Of a stretch of 42,944 bases of DNA, positions 32,641 through 40,432 are shown piece after piece. The notes beneath the pieces were generated by a model that saw only the letters and a list, made by a program, of their open reading frames with translations, did not search any database and was not told the DNA's origin. This stretch comes from an uncultured Oscillospiraceae bacterium (GTDB lineage Bacteria; Bacillota; Clostridia; Oscillospirales; Ruminococcaceae): the NCBI GenBank assembly GCA_934486875.1, contig CAKSPU010000019.1, forward strand, positions 1-42,944. The letters run 5' to 3'. Both the position numbers and the translations under genes were made by a program. Position 1 is the stretch's first letter. Each line of letters opens with the position of its first letter.

Positions 32641-32733
32641 GATAACCAATTAAAAACTGCACAAAAAATCGAGCATGATCTTGCATATATGGATTATGCG
32701 AAGATTTTTTTGTCTACAGTTTTATTGGTTATT
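32641..32733. mobile_element. Short inverted-repeat (MITE-like) element
   Basis: Ends GATAACCAATT-AAAAACTG (from 32641) and CAGTTTTATTGGTTAT (32717-32732) are near-complements. Inside them CAAAAAATC / GATTTTTTTG form a second nested pair. The terminal ATAACCAAT is shared with the 160-bp element at 37643-37802, but the centre differs. It lies between the small repeat protein and the ZIP gene. Confidence 0.6.
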
Positions 32734-32741
32734 ATTACATT

Positions 32742-32776
32742 CCCCTAAATGACCGAAGTAACAGGTCATTTAGGGG
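32742..32776. terminator. Stem-loop terminator
   Basis: A perfect 13-bp stem CCCCTAAATGACC (32742-32754) / GGTCATTTAGGGG (32764-32776), nine-base loop. Trailing tracts are only moderately T-rich. It sits at the end of the ZIP gene (minus) and the TAXI operon (plus). Confidence 0.7.
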
Positions 32777-32783
32777 ATATGTT

Positions 32784-33575
32784 TTATCCGAGCGCCGTAT
32801 CAAGTATCATCATGATCACAAACCCTGCCGCAAAGAAAACCGTGCCGATGTTTGAATGTGGCTCCTCCGACATTTCGGGGATAAGCTCTTCCACAACCAC
32901 ATAAAGCATAGCCCCTGCCGCAAAGCTCAGAAGATAGGGGAGTGCGGGAACGATAAGCCCCGCCGCAAGTATTGTAACGACCGCTCCCACAGGCTCCACA
33001 GCTCCCGACAGTATGCCGTAAAGGCACGCCTTGCCCTTTGACATACCCTCGTTTCTCAGCGGCATTGAAATAATAGCTCCCTCGGGGAAATTCTGAATGG
33101 CGATGCCTATGGCAAGGGCAAGAGCACCTGACGCACTGATAGTGCCGTTGCCCGCCGCCATTCCCGCATATACCACGCCAACAGCCATTCCCTCGGGAAT
33201 ATTGTGGAGAGTGACCGCCAGCACAAGCATTGTGGTTTTTTTCAGCCTGCTGTGAGGACCCTCCGCCTGTTCCGCATTTATGTGAAGATGAGGGATAATG
33301 TTATCGAGAATGAGCAGGAATGCGATGCCTGCAATAAATCCCGCAGCGGCAGGTATCCAGGCGGCTTTTCCCATATCCGCCGACTGCTCCATTGACGGGA
33401 TCAGCAGGCTCCACACCGATGCAGCGGTCATAACTCCCGCCGCAAAGCCTATTAGCGCTCTGCGTACCCACAGGTGGAACTCGTTTTTCATAAAAACAAC
33501 GCACAATGCGCCGAGAGATGTTCCGAGAAAGGGAATAAGTATTCCCCGAAAAATTTCCCCGGTAATGGCTATCAC
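32784..33575 (-). CDS. ZIP family divalent-metal transporter (GufA/ZupT-like)
   Basis: Predicted 263 residues with eight membrane segments. The two ZIP metal-site motifs are clear: HNIPEGMAVGVVYAG (about 114-128) and QNFPEGAIISMPL (about 158-170; Asn replaces the usual first His). A His-containing loop (IIPHLHINAEQAEGPHSRLKK, about 92-112) fits the variable metal-binding loop. ZIPs import Zn, Fe or Mn. The start is uncertain: GTG 33575 directly abuts AAAGG, whereas an ATT codon at 33566 is seven bases behind AAAGGGTG. The promoter has a palindrome, so metal-dependent repression is plausible. Confidence 0.88.
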   Translation of the reverse strand: MIAITGEIFRGILIPFLGTSLGALCVVFMKNEFHLWVRRALIGFAAGVMTAASVWSLLIPSMEQSADMGKAAWIPAAAGFIAGIAFLLILDNIIPHLHINAEQAEGPHSRLKKTTMLVLAVTLHNIPEGMAVGVVYAGMAAGNGTISASGALALAIGIAIQNFPEGAIISMPLRNEGMSKGKACLYGILSGAVEPVGAVVTILAAGLIVPALPYLLSFAAGAMLYVVVEELIPEMSEEPHSNIGTVFFAAGFVIMMILDTALG

Positions 33576-33624
33576 CCTTTCATTTGATTTTAATTAGCAT
33601 ATACTAACCAAAGAGCTTTTTATA

Positions 33625-33689
33625 AGACCGATAAACATTTTTGTCTGTCGGTCTGAATTTATTATAACATATATAGGATTTCCTGTCAA
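33625..33689 (-). promoter_or_regulatory. ZIP gene promoter with palindromic operator
   Basis: On the minus strand TTGACA (33689-33684), 17 bases, TATAAT (33666-33661). Just downstream lies AGACCGA (33625-33631) / TCGGTCT (33648-33654), a 7-bp inverted pair 16 bases apart, in a repressor position. It does not match a Fur or MntR consensus that I know. The regulator is unknown. Confidence 0.75.
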
Positions 33690-33773
33690 GGAAAAATACT
33701 CAGCCGTCCACGGTGTTTCAATGAGTAAATAAACAGTGAACTTTTGGTGCGAATATATTTCAGGTCGCCACAT

Positions 33774-33855
33774 ATTACTGTAGGGGACGGGTCTCCCGTC
33801 CCGTTTTTTTATAATATTGGTGACTGCGGGACGGGAAACCCGTCCCCTACAATAA
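33774..33855. mobile_element. GC-rich inverted-repeat (MITE-like) element
   Basis: TGTAGGGGACGGGT-CTC-CCGTCCCG (33779-33803) is the near-exact complement of CGGGACGG-GAA-ACCCGTCCCCTACA (33827-33851), with a 23-base AT-rich centre. The flanks extend the symmetry (ATTA / TAAT). The GGGACGGG core contrasts strongly with the AT-rich surroundings. No coding capacity. The stretches 33690-33773 and 33856-33911 hold nothing else that I recognise. Confidence 0.75.
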
Positions 33856-33911
33856 TTTATTAATAATCAGCAGAATAATAATTCACCAGTTGAAATACCC
33901 TGCGCGGCTGT

Positions 33912-34334
33912 CTATTCGATGATGTCAATGCTCTTTTCAAAAAGTATCTCGTTAACCTTGCTTATGTCAAGACCGTTTGATATCCCGTAAATGATAACAG
34001 CGTCCCGCTTGTCACGGGAATAAAGGGGGCGGTTGCAGGATATTTTCATAAGCTCGTTCACTTCGGCAAGACTCAGACCTATGCCGAAAGAAATTGCGAT
34101 AAGCTTGCTGCGGGAGGGCGTTCTTACCCCCGAGATTATCTGCTGACCGTAGCAGCGCTCTATACCCGATCTGCGGACGGCTTCTGCGGCTTTGATGCCC
34201 TTTTCCCCAAGCTTTGTTTTCAGGTACTCCGAAACGGTTTCGCTTCGGAAGCTGTCGGAGCGCTTGTCAATAAGATCGTAAATATTGTCAGTTCCTGTGA
34301 TCTCCTGTTCCATCTCTTCGGTGTTTTTTATCAT
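33912..34334 (-). CDS. XRE-like HTH regulator next to the kinase
   Basis: Predicted 140 residues. An HTH-like stretch spans about 43-105: VSEYLKTKLGEKGIKAAEAVRRSGIERCYGQQIISGVRTPSRSKLIAISFGIGLSLAEVNELMK, similar to Cro/XRE domains though the turn is unusual (Cys in ERCYG). The C-terminal part repeats the helical pattern (KRDAVIIYGISNGLDISKVNEIL). AAGGG precedes the ATG at 34334. Divergent from the kinase gene, with overlapping promoters, so cross-regulation or a functional link with the kinase is likely. Confidence 0.72.
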   Translation of the reverse strand: MIKNTEEMEQEITGTDNIYDLIDKRSDSFRSETVSEYLKTKLGEKGIKAAEAVRRSGIERCYGQQIISGVRTPSRSKLIAISFGIGLSLAEVNELMKISCNRPLYSRDKRDAVIIYGISNGLDISKVNEILFEKSIDIIE

Positions 34335-34354
34335 TACGAAAAATCCCTTTCTTG

Positions 34355-34402
34355 TTGACATTCCATAGAGATTATGGTATCATAATTACAAATAAATGTC
34401 AA
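34355..34402. promoter_or_regulatory. Overlapping divergent promoters of HTH and kinase genes
   Basis: Plus: TTGACA (34355-34360), 17 bases, TATCAT (34378-34383). Minus: TTGACA (34402-34397), 17 bases, TACCAT (34379-34374). The two -10 boxes share bases, so only one polymerase can open at a time. Over them lies the palindrome ATTATG-GTAT-CATAAT (34371-34386), a good operator candidate for the HTH protein. Confidence 0.8.
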
Positions 34403-34420
34403 GTGCGGCGGGGTGAAAAG

Positions 34421-36145
34421 TTGGAGCAGCTCATAAAAAAATCAAAGCGGGGCAGCGTGTACTGTATCACCGATGAGAACGGAAAAAAACGCATAAAGCG
34501 TATTATAATCGGCGGCAATACCGAAGTTTATGAGCTGCTCCGGGAAAATCCCCATAAATTTATGCCGAAGATATTTTCAGTTACCGAAGATAAAAATGAT
34601 ATAACAGTCATTGAAGAGTTTGTAGACGGCAGCATTATTTCCGAAGCCTGTACTGACGAAAAGCAGATGGTAAAAGCCGCAAAAGAGCTTTGTGCTGTCC
34701 TTATCCATATCCACAGTCTCGGCATAATCCACCGTGATATCAAGCCTTCAAATATTCTTATGACACCGAACGGTCACATCTGCCTTATTGACTTTGAAGC
34801 CGCAAGAAGAATAAAGCCCCAAGCCGACAGCGACACACGGCATCTGGGCACAGCGGGTTTTGCCCCTCCCGAGCAGTACGGCTTTTCGCAGACTGATGTG
34901 CGCTCGGATATATATGCTCTGGGAAAGACCTTTGAATGCATTTTCGGCAGCCTTGCCTATAAAAGAAAATACAGGAAAATCATTGACAAATGCACCCGCC
35001 TTGATCCCAATGACCGCTACTCCGATGCGGCTGAAATTTTAAGAGAATTAAACGGAAACAGGTCTGCGGCAGTGATATGCACAGCTGTGGGAGCTGCGCT
35101 CATAATATCCGCATCGGTATGGGCTGTGGGTGCGGATAAAAACATTGAAGCTGTTCCCGCCGTCGGGGAAGAGGTGCAGAGCTACAGCGAAACTGTTCCC
35201 GTGACTTCTGTTGCGCCCTCGGAAACACTGCCCGAAAGCAACGCTCAGGTCACGGAAACATCGTCTCCCGAAACATCTATGACGACCATTGCAGACCAAA
35301 GCAGTGAAACCGTAACGGAGTCTGAGACGACCACAAGCACGGTGACTGCTGCAATTACCGAAAAGGTCACATCAACTGCTGCATCGTCCGCAGCCGATGT
35401 TACCGAAAGCACTGACCCCTTTGAGAATTATAAGGGATTTTACAAAAATCTTGATTTGAACAAGGCACAGCGCATCACCGCTGAGGAAATGGAAGAGCCT
35501 CTTTTGTTCAAAGCCGATGATGATATACCTATGGATTACATCATTATTGATGCAGAGTCGCTTAAAGAAAACAAATATGTCTCAATGCTCTGTGATTATA
35601 ACGATGACGGCTATGATGACCTTTTTCAGCTTTCAGCCTATAATGCCGAGGGGCAGAATGAGTATTTCAGAAGCCTTTGCGTTTCGGTGGTGAATATGTA
35701 TTATAACTATCCCGATTTTCACATTATTTCAGACAATAATTACTTCAAGTACCTTATCAGTACAGAAACAATGGACCAGGAAACAGGAATGATCTATGAC
35801 GGAAGATACGTGCAGCTTTCTGTTCTTGATGTGAACAGTGACGGACATAAGGACATTGTGCTGTCAATGGGAAGAGTAGGGAGCAATATAAACAGTCAGG
35901 TGTTTTATTATAATAACAATAACCTTGATTACACCGACAGCGGAATGCTGAATCTGTATCTTTACACTTCAAAGCAGATCACCTGCTGCGGCTCGGATCG
36001 GTATGATGTACCCGAAGGCAGAGTACACTCACTGACCCTTGATGATACTTTGGCGACATTTAAATATATTTCCCCATATGTCTGGAGTTATGAAAAGGAA
36101 GATGATCCACTGTACGGGGTATTTCAGGGTATATCCTCACGCTGA
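34421..36145 (+). CDS. Transmembrane Ser/Thr protein kinase with extracellular VCBS/FG-GAP-like part
   Basis: Predicted 574 residues from TTG 34421 (GGGGTG five bases upstream). The kinase domain (about 1-210) is compact: the Gly-rich loop is reduced to KRGSVY, a Lys-rich strand KKRIKR follows, HRDIKPSNIL has the catalytic Asp (about 105), and APPEQ and RSDIYALG are present. The metal-binding motif is DFE instead of DFG (about 124-126). One membrane segment (about 216-236) follows. Outside is a Ser/Thr/Glu-rich linker (about 245-350), then a domain with two Asp-rich loops (DYNDDGYDDLFQL, DVNSDGHKDIVL) like VCBS/FG-GAP calcium sites. No PASTA repeats. Probably an environmental sensor kinase; target unknown. 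Confidence 0.88.
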   Translation: MEQLIKKSKRGSVYCITDENGKKRIKRIIIGGNTEVYELLRENPHKFMPKIFSVTEDKNDITVIEEFVDGSIISEACTDEKQMVKAAKELCAVLIHIHSLGIIHRDIKPSNILMTPNGHICLIDFEAARRIKPQADSDTRHLGTAGFAPPEQYGFSQTDVRSDIYALGKTFECIFGSLAYKRKYRKIIDKCTRLDPNDRYSDAAEILRELNGNRSAAVICTAVGAALIISASVWAVGADKNIEAVPAVGEEVQSYSETVPVTSVAPSETLPESNAQVTETSSPETSMTTIADQSSETVTESETTTSTVTAAITEKVTSTAASSAADVTESTDPFENYKGFYKNLDLNKAQRITAEEMEEPLLFKADDDIPMDYIIIDAESLKENKYVSMLCDYNDDGYDDLFQLSAYNAEGQNEYFRSLCVSVVNMYYNYPDFHIISDNNYFKYLISTETMDQETGMIYDGRYVQLSVLDVNSDGHKDIVLSMGRVGSNINSQVFYYNNNNLDYTDSGMLNLYLYTSKQITCCGSDRYDVPEGRVHSLTLDDTLATFKYISPYVWSYEKEDDPLYGVFQGISSR

Positions 36146-36262
36146 ACCGAATGTGCTTTTTTTCATTTTGTTAGCTGACAGCACACCAATTTTTCTCCGA
36201 TATGATGTATAATGCAAATAATGCAGAAAATGCAGGATTTTACAAATATGGGAGAAATGAAA

Positions 36263-37186
36263 ATGTCAAAATACAGAGGTATCAGAAAAGGCTTATTGTC
36301 GGCTGCTGCTGTTATTGCTGCGGCAGTGATGCTTGGGGGCTGTGGGAATGAAGTACCCGAAAAGGCTGTTCCCGATAATTATGCATATGAACCGATAACT
36401 GTAGAGCCTTTGAATATGGAAAAAAACGTTAAGACAGTTGCATCATTCAATGACGGAAAGATAAGATTTAAAGAGGCATATATAGGAACTATGTCGGGAC
36501 ATACTTCATATGGAAATTATGTCGAGGATTCATCAGGCTTTATTGTCAATTACAGCTTTAATAATACATCGGGAGCAAATACTTGTATGAGGGATCTGGC
36601 AGGTGAACTTAGAGCATATCAGAACGGCATTGAGCTTTCGGAGGTATCATTCGGTGACTATGATGAAAGGACGGATATACTTCCCGGTGCAACGGTCGAA
36701 CTTACAAAGGTGTTTGAAACCAATAATTTTAGTGACCCTGTTGAACTTATTTCTTCTGTCAATGTCTGGAATGAATATACATTGGAATGGAACGATGTAT
36801 TTACCTATCATTCAATAATGACACCAATTACTGAGATATGTTACAGTAAAGAGGATGTTCCGTATTCTTTTGAAATAAAGGGAGCGGGATTTACTGACAG
36901 CGGCAAGATAGTTGTTGACAGCACTTTTACAAATACGTCCGATTCTCCTGCAACACCTGCCAGCATTTATGCGGTTTTGGCATATCAGGGAACAAAACAG
37001 CTTTCAGTAAGCTCAGAAAGTCAGGATAATGAGGGATATCTTTTAAAATGGTTTAAAGCCGAACCAAACGAAACAGTGAGCTTGTCAACAACATTTGTTC
37101 TTGATAACAGTTCTGATTCTGTTATGGTTTATCTTACCGATCCCGAAACAGGAGATGTATTTTCAGAAAAAATTTATTCAAGATAA
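36263..37186 (+). CDS. DUF5067-like lipoprotein
   Basis: Predicted 307 residues. Signal peptide with lipobox (MLGGC, Cys about 27). Two tandem beta-rich modules follow. The first (about 60-170; FNDGKIRFKEAYIG..., VNYSFNNTSGANTCMRDL..., LSEVSF, DILPGATVELTKVFE) and the second (about 200-305; YSFEIKGAGFTDSGKIVVDSTFTNTSDSPATP..., LKWFKAEPNETVSLSTTFVL) have the pattern of DUF5067 immunoglobulin-like domains. The start at 36263 has GGGAGA seven bases upstream; earlier ATGs lack a proper site. TATAAT occurs at 36209 but its -35 is poor. Role unknown. Confidence 0.78.
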   Translation: MSKYRGIRKGLLSAAAVIAAAVMLGGCGNEVPEKAVPDNYAYEPITVEPLNMEKNVKTVASFNDGKIRFKEAYIGTMSGHTSYGNYVEDSSGFIVNYSFNNTSGANTCMRDLAGELRAYQNGIELSEVSFGDYDERTDILPGATVELTKVFETNNFSDPVELISSVNVWNEYTLEWNDVFTYHSIMTPITEICYSKEDVPYSFEIKGAGFTDSGKIVVDSTFTNTSDSPATPASIYAVLAYQGTKQLSVSSESQDNEGYLLKWFKAEPNETVSLSTTFVLDNSSDSVMVYLTDPETGDVFSEKIYSR

Positions 37187-37189
37187 AAA

Positions 37190-37234
37190 AACTCCCTGCA
37201 ATGCATAAAGCTATTCTGCATTGCAGGGGATTTT
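37190..37234. terminator. Terminator after the DUF5067-like gene
   Basis: A perfect 12-bp stem CCCTGCAATGCA (37194-37205) / TGCATTGCAGGG (37217-37228) with A-rich and GATTTTTAT flanks. Confidence 0.88.
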
Positions 37235-37422
37235 TATGTCTTATCCTTTTTTAACGTCATAAAATTCTCAAAAACAAATTTCCTGTCAATAAGCTCACCG
37301 GCAAAGCCTATGCTCTTGCCCATAGTGAAAGCCGCAAGAACGGTTCCTATGCCAAGTCCCATTATGCGTCCGAGACATCTGATTTTCAAAAAATGACCAT
37401 ATTTCGCCTGCGCACTGCTCAT
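37234..37422 (-). CDS. Short hypothetical ORF
   Basis: Possible 62-residue protein with one hydrophobic stretch (IMGLGIGTVLAAFTM) followed by GKSIGFAGELIDRKFVFENF. No convincing ribosome site at the first start. It abuts a terminator and lies in a stretch with gene debris, so it may be a remnant. Confidence 0.25.
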   Translation of the reverse strand: MSSAQAKYGHFLKIRCLGRIMGLGIGTVLAAFTMGKSIGFAGELIDRKFVFENFMTLKKDKT

Positions 37423-37465
37423 TTACAGAGAAAAGCGTGGGAGTATTTTCGCCTGTCCTCACGAT

Positions 37466-37866
37466 ATGGCTGCATCTATGGCAGGCTGCGGCGCAGCGGA
37501 CAACGGCACCGAGCAGACTTCTGCCGATGACGCATTTATGATGAACCGAAAGGGCGAGATATTCTACGGCAGGGCGGAGGAGATACTCACCGAGAAAAAC
37601 ATCTCCCGTTCCTTTGATGTGGACGTTATCGTGGACGAGGTCATACTAATAACCAATTAACCTATAGACAAATCCTCGGCTGAAATAAGCCCATTCGTCG
37701 TCAAGCTTCCTTGCCGGGCGCAAAGCCCGCCTGCGGTCGCTTTCCTAGACTGGTCTTATTTCATCTGTCGGCTTTATCTATAGAACAATTGGTTATTAGT
37801 ATCAGCTATCGTGACAAAAATATCCGCAGCATTATCCCCGTTGCGTTGGTGAATAATGCAGGTTGA
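37466..37866 (+). pseudogene. Lipoprotein gene fragment split by a MITE-like element
   Basis: The frame starts at the end of a lipoprotein signal (AASMAGC, so the beginning is missing) and continues ADNGTEQTSADDAFMMNRKGEIFYGRAEEILTEKN... to VIVDEVI at 37645. The 160-bp element is then inserted. If the element and one AT are taken out, the frame goes on as SYRDKNIRSIIPVALVNNAG and stops at 37866. This clean restoration shows a recent insertion into a coding sequence, already or later truncated at its 5' end. Family not recognised. Confidence 0.7.
37643..37802. mobile_element. 160-bp MITE-like element, complete copy
   Basis: Perfect 16-bp ends (ATACTAATAACCAATT 37643-37658; AATTGGTTATTAGTAT 37787-37802), with imperfect symmetry for about 50 bp inward (CTATAGA.AAA...GCTGAAATAAG). 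The centre holds CGGGC-GCAAA-GCCCG. No coding capacity. The outer AT on both sides is consistent with a 2-bp target duplication. A partial copy is at 28118-28197 and the left end of another is at 42889-42944. The outer motif is also shared with the element at 32641. Confidence 0.88.
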
Positions 37867-37910
37867 AAAAATCACCGTATGAAGCATTGACACTTCGTAC
37901 GGTGATTTTT
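37866..37910 (-). terminator. Terminator of the urease operon
   Basis: A stem of AAAAATCACCGTA (to 37879) and TACGGTGATTTTT (37898-37910), with an inner GAAG/CTTC pair. On the minus strand it ends in a T-run, four bases after ureD. Confidence 0.9.
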
Positions 37911-37913
37911 GTA

Positions 37914-38630
37914 TCATATTATATCTCCGAAATACCGCCATATTTCGTCCGCACTGTCTCCTGCGGCACGAATGCACACGCCCTTGCAGGCGCTTGTAAC
38001 AGCCGCTTCAAGTCTGTCATTTTCAGTGATATGCGGCTCTTTTCCGTAAATGTACATCATACCCGTGTGGGAATGTCTTTCAAAAAATCCAATGCCCGAA
38101 AGCTCCGCCTCAGAGGGCACAAGCCTTTGATTATCAAGAAAGCACAGCCTGTCATCGCAGTATACAGCCGTCCTTGAACGGTAACTCCCGAATGCAAAGC
38201 GCTCCTTCATTGCCGCTCTTCCGCAGGCAAGGATATCGGTCATAACAAAGCTGCTGTCGCTTTTCAGCCGCACCTCCGTCCGACTGTCAAAAATGCTGTC
38301 GGCAAAGGGGATCACGGGGCAGGGCATATAAATAAGGCTGCCGCCGCTTTCCACGGTTATCCTGACACGCTGTTTCGCACCCATTTTGTCAGCCTTGAAT
38401 ATCTTCGAGTATGACTGTGCGGTGAATTTAAGGCTGGCGTTTTCCCTGACGGTTATCTCAATATCATACTCATCGCCTTCAAGTATCCCCGCACTTGCCG
38501 CCATCATCATTACTTCGGTACAGCTGTCACGGTAAAAGGGGCTTGCGATTTTCAGCGGAGCGGTAAATTCGCTGTGAGATATGACCGTCCGACCGTTTCG
38601 GCTTTCGGCGGTAAGCCTTAAGATGCTCAT
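37914..38630 (-). CDS. ureD: Urease accessory protein UreD (UreH)
   Basis: Predicted 238 residues, the shorter Gram-positive size. UreD is the scaffold that binds urease apoenzyme and passes nickel from the UreF-UreG complex. Visible family features: [35 protein letters not shown] (about 25-60), [26 protein letters not shown], and [15 protein letters not shown]. It is the last operon gene and overlaps ureG by four bases (ATGA), implying equal translation. A terminator follows. Confidence 0.92.
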   Translation of the reverse strand: MSILRLTAESRNGRTVISHSEFTAPLKIASPFYRDSCTEVMMMAASAGILEGDEYDIEITVRENASLKFTAQSYSKIFKADKMGAKQRVRITVESGGSLIYMPCPVIPFADSIFDSRTEVRLKSDSSFVMTDILACGRAAMKERFAFGSYRSRTAVYCDDRLCFLDNQRLVPSEAELSGIGFFERHSHTGMMYIYGKEPHITENDRLEAAVTSACKGVCIRAAGDSADEIWRYFGDII

Positions 38631-39238
38631 TTCAGGTCCTCAAAAAGGACGTATTTTTTTATCCAGTCAATAACTGCGTCCACGCCCTCGAGGGTCATAA
38701 GATTTGTGAACATAAAGGGTAGGTCACCCCTCATTCGCTTTGAGTCGGAAGCCATTACGTCAAGGCTTGCCCCTACCAGCGGTGCAAGATCTGTCTTGTT
38801 TATAACAAGCAGGTCGGAGCGGGTGACACCGGGGCCGCCCTTTCGAGGTATTTTCTCACCCTGCGCCACATCTATTACATAAATGGAAGCGTCCGCAAGG
38901 TCGGGGGAGAATGTGGCTGAAAGGTTGTCTCCGCCGCTTTCGATGAAAATTATCTGCACATCGGGAAATTTTGCCGCCATTTCATCAACGGCTTCAAGAT
39001 TCATCGAGCAGTCCTCACGAATAGCAGTGTGAGGGCAGCCGCCTGTTTCAACGCCGACTATCCTTTCGGGGGGAAGAGCGGAATTTTTGATAAGAAACTC
39101 TGCGTCCTCCTTGGTGTAGATATCATTGGTCACAACGCATATGCTGTATTCCTCGGACATTTTTCTTGTAAGGCGCTCTATAAGGGCGGTTTTGCCCGAA
39201 CCCACCGGGCCGCCCACGCCTATCTTTACATATGACAT
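38627..39238 (-). CDS. ureG: Urease accessory GTPase UreG
   Basis: Predicted 203 residues, normal length. UreG hydrolyses GTP to drive nickel insertion. P-loop [17 protein letters not shown] (about 7-23); [15 protein letters not shown]; the metal-binding Cys-Pro-His in [30 protein letters not shown] (Walker B region); NKTDLAP for guanine recognition. AAAGGA precedes the ATG. It lies 21 bases after ureF. Confidence 0.97.
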   Translation of the reverse strand: MSYVKIGVGGPVGSGKTALIERLTRKMSEEYSICVVTNDIYTKEDAEFLIKNSALPPERIVGVETGGCPHTAIREDCSMNLEAVDEMAAKFPDVQIIFIESGGDNLSATFSPDLADASIYVIDVAQGEKIPRKGGPGVTRSDLLVINKTDLAPLVGASLDVMASDSKRMRGDLPFMFTNLMTLEGVDAVIDWIKKYVLFEDLK

Positions 39239-39259
39239 AATTTTGTACGTCCTTTCAGG

Positions 39260-39934
39260 TCATGAGATATAAATTCTCGAGTAAAGCTTTTCGTGCTCCA
39301 TTGAGCGAAGATCAAAGCCCGGACCGCCTATCCCCAGATCATCGGTACGGACTGCCATTGCAAGCTGTGCCGCTTCGGGTATATGCTCAATTATTTCCGC
39401 AAGGGCAGCCTGACCGTCAAGCTGACTGAGCGGAACCAGCTTTGCGGCGTGATTTACCGTTGCCGAAAGGAGACTGTAGCAGTACATCGAAATGCTGCTG
39501 TACACATCTGCACCGATATCACGGATAAACAGCCCCACCGCCACAGGGTGACAGCCGTCAGGTGTGCCTGCCATAATGTCCCGTCCGTATTTTTCAAGCA
39601 GGGGACAGCTCCCCATTTTTGCCTCCGTTTTGATAAAACGTCTGCAAAGATTTCTGCTGCCGTTTCTCAGCTCATAGGGCGACCTTGCCGCCGCAAAAAG
39701 CTCATCGAGATATGCAGGGTCATCTCCAAGGGCTGCCCGTGCCGCAAAGCCTGCATCTCCTGTGGGCAGTGCGTGAAGATATGCCCGAAGATACTCCGAA
39801 AGGCTTTTTTTATCCCTCACGATATCCTTCTGAACATAGGTCTCCAGTCCGTTGGAGAGGGTGAATGCGCCTATGGGGAACAGGGGATCCAGTGCCTGCA
39901 TAAACCGCAGAAACGGGATTTTATCAGTGCTCAT
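39260..39934 (-). CDS. ureF: Urease accessory protein UreF
   Basis: Predicted 224 residues from ATG 39934. UreF gates UreG's GTPase and bridges to UreD. The N-terminal motif LDPLFPIGAFTLSNGLETYV (about 12-31) and the later RNGSRNLCRRFIKTEAKMG and VNHAAKLVPLSQLDGQ are typical. The start overlaps ureE by 11 bases (inside the ureE His-rich tail codons), so no separate ribosome site is needed. A longer frame exists upstream but only in ureE sequence. Confidence 0.93.
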   Translation of the reverse strand: MSTDKIPFLRFMQALDPLFPIGAFTLSNGLETYVQKDIVRDKKSLSEYLRAYLHALPTGDAGFAARAALGDDPAYLDELFAAARSPYELRNGSRNLCRRFIKTEAKMGSCPLLEKYGRDIMAGTPDGCHPVAVGLFIRDIGADVYSSISMYCYSLLSATVNHAAKLVPLSQLDGQAALAEIIEHIPEAAQLAMAVRTDDLGIGGPGFDLRSMEHEKLYSRIYIS

Positions 39935-40406
39935 TGTGATGATGATGACCGTGGTGCTCTTCGTTTCCGTGAGCATCTGTGTGTGCGTGACCTCTGCACT
40001 CGGTATAGCCCGTAAATTTCTCGTGTACCTTAACAGCGTCAAAGCCCAGCTTTTTCAGATACAGAAATGTAGGCTCGTCATAGGGGCACTTGACGTTATC
40101 GTCACCAATGGCAAGAGAGAGATGACGGTTTCCAAGTTCAAAGCAGAGCCGTCCCATTTCCTCCATAGAGCCCACATTTATGCTGATAAGATCGGAGGGG
40201 GCGATAGTGACCGCAATTATCCTGTTCTCATCTTCATAGATGATGTCATTTTCGTTGAGAGGTGAATCGGTTTTAATGCCTATTTCCCCGCCCTTGTCGG
40301 TGGTTTTCCGAAGCAGCTTCCTGTCACGCTCGAACCAGTCCACCGAAACAAATTCCACGCTTTTATCCGTCTTTCCAAGCTTTCCGATTATTTTTTCCGT
40401 TATCAT
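39924..40406 (-). CDS. ureE: Urease nickel metallochaperone UreE with His-rich tail
   Basis: Predicted 160 residues. The N-terminal domain (VSVDWFERDRKLLRKTTDKGGEIGI) and the C-terminal ferredoxin-like domain (ELGNRHLSLAIGDDNVKCPYDEPTFLYLKKLGFDA) are standard for UreE. The last 24 residues or so contain eleven His (HAHTDAHG..EEHHGHHHHNEH), a nickel-storage tail like that of Klebsiella UreE. GGAGC precedes the ATG. It sits 26 bases after ureC. Confidence 0.95.
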   Translation of the reverse strand: MITEKIIGKLGKTDKSVEFVSVDWFERDRKLLRKTTDKGGEIGIKTDSPLNENDIIYEDENRIIAVTIAPSDLISINVGSMEEMGRLCFELGNRHLSLAIGDDNVKCPYDEPTFLYLKKLGFDAVKVHEKFTGYTECRGHAHTDAHGNEEHHGHHHHNEH

Positions 40407-40432
40407 AAAAATGCTCCTTGAATTGTAATGTA

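Noticed and set aside
37866..37910. Extra inverted repeat as another MITE copy
   Set aside because: It has the size, T-run and position of a normal terminator for ureD and no terminal motif of the elements.
39934..40042. Longer UreF N-terminus reaching 40042
   Set aside because: The extra residues are only the ureE coding sequence read in another frame; typical UreF proteins begin near 39934.
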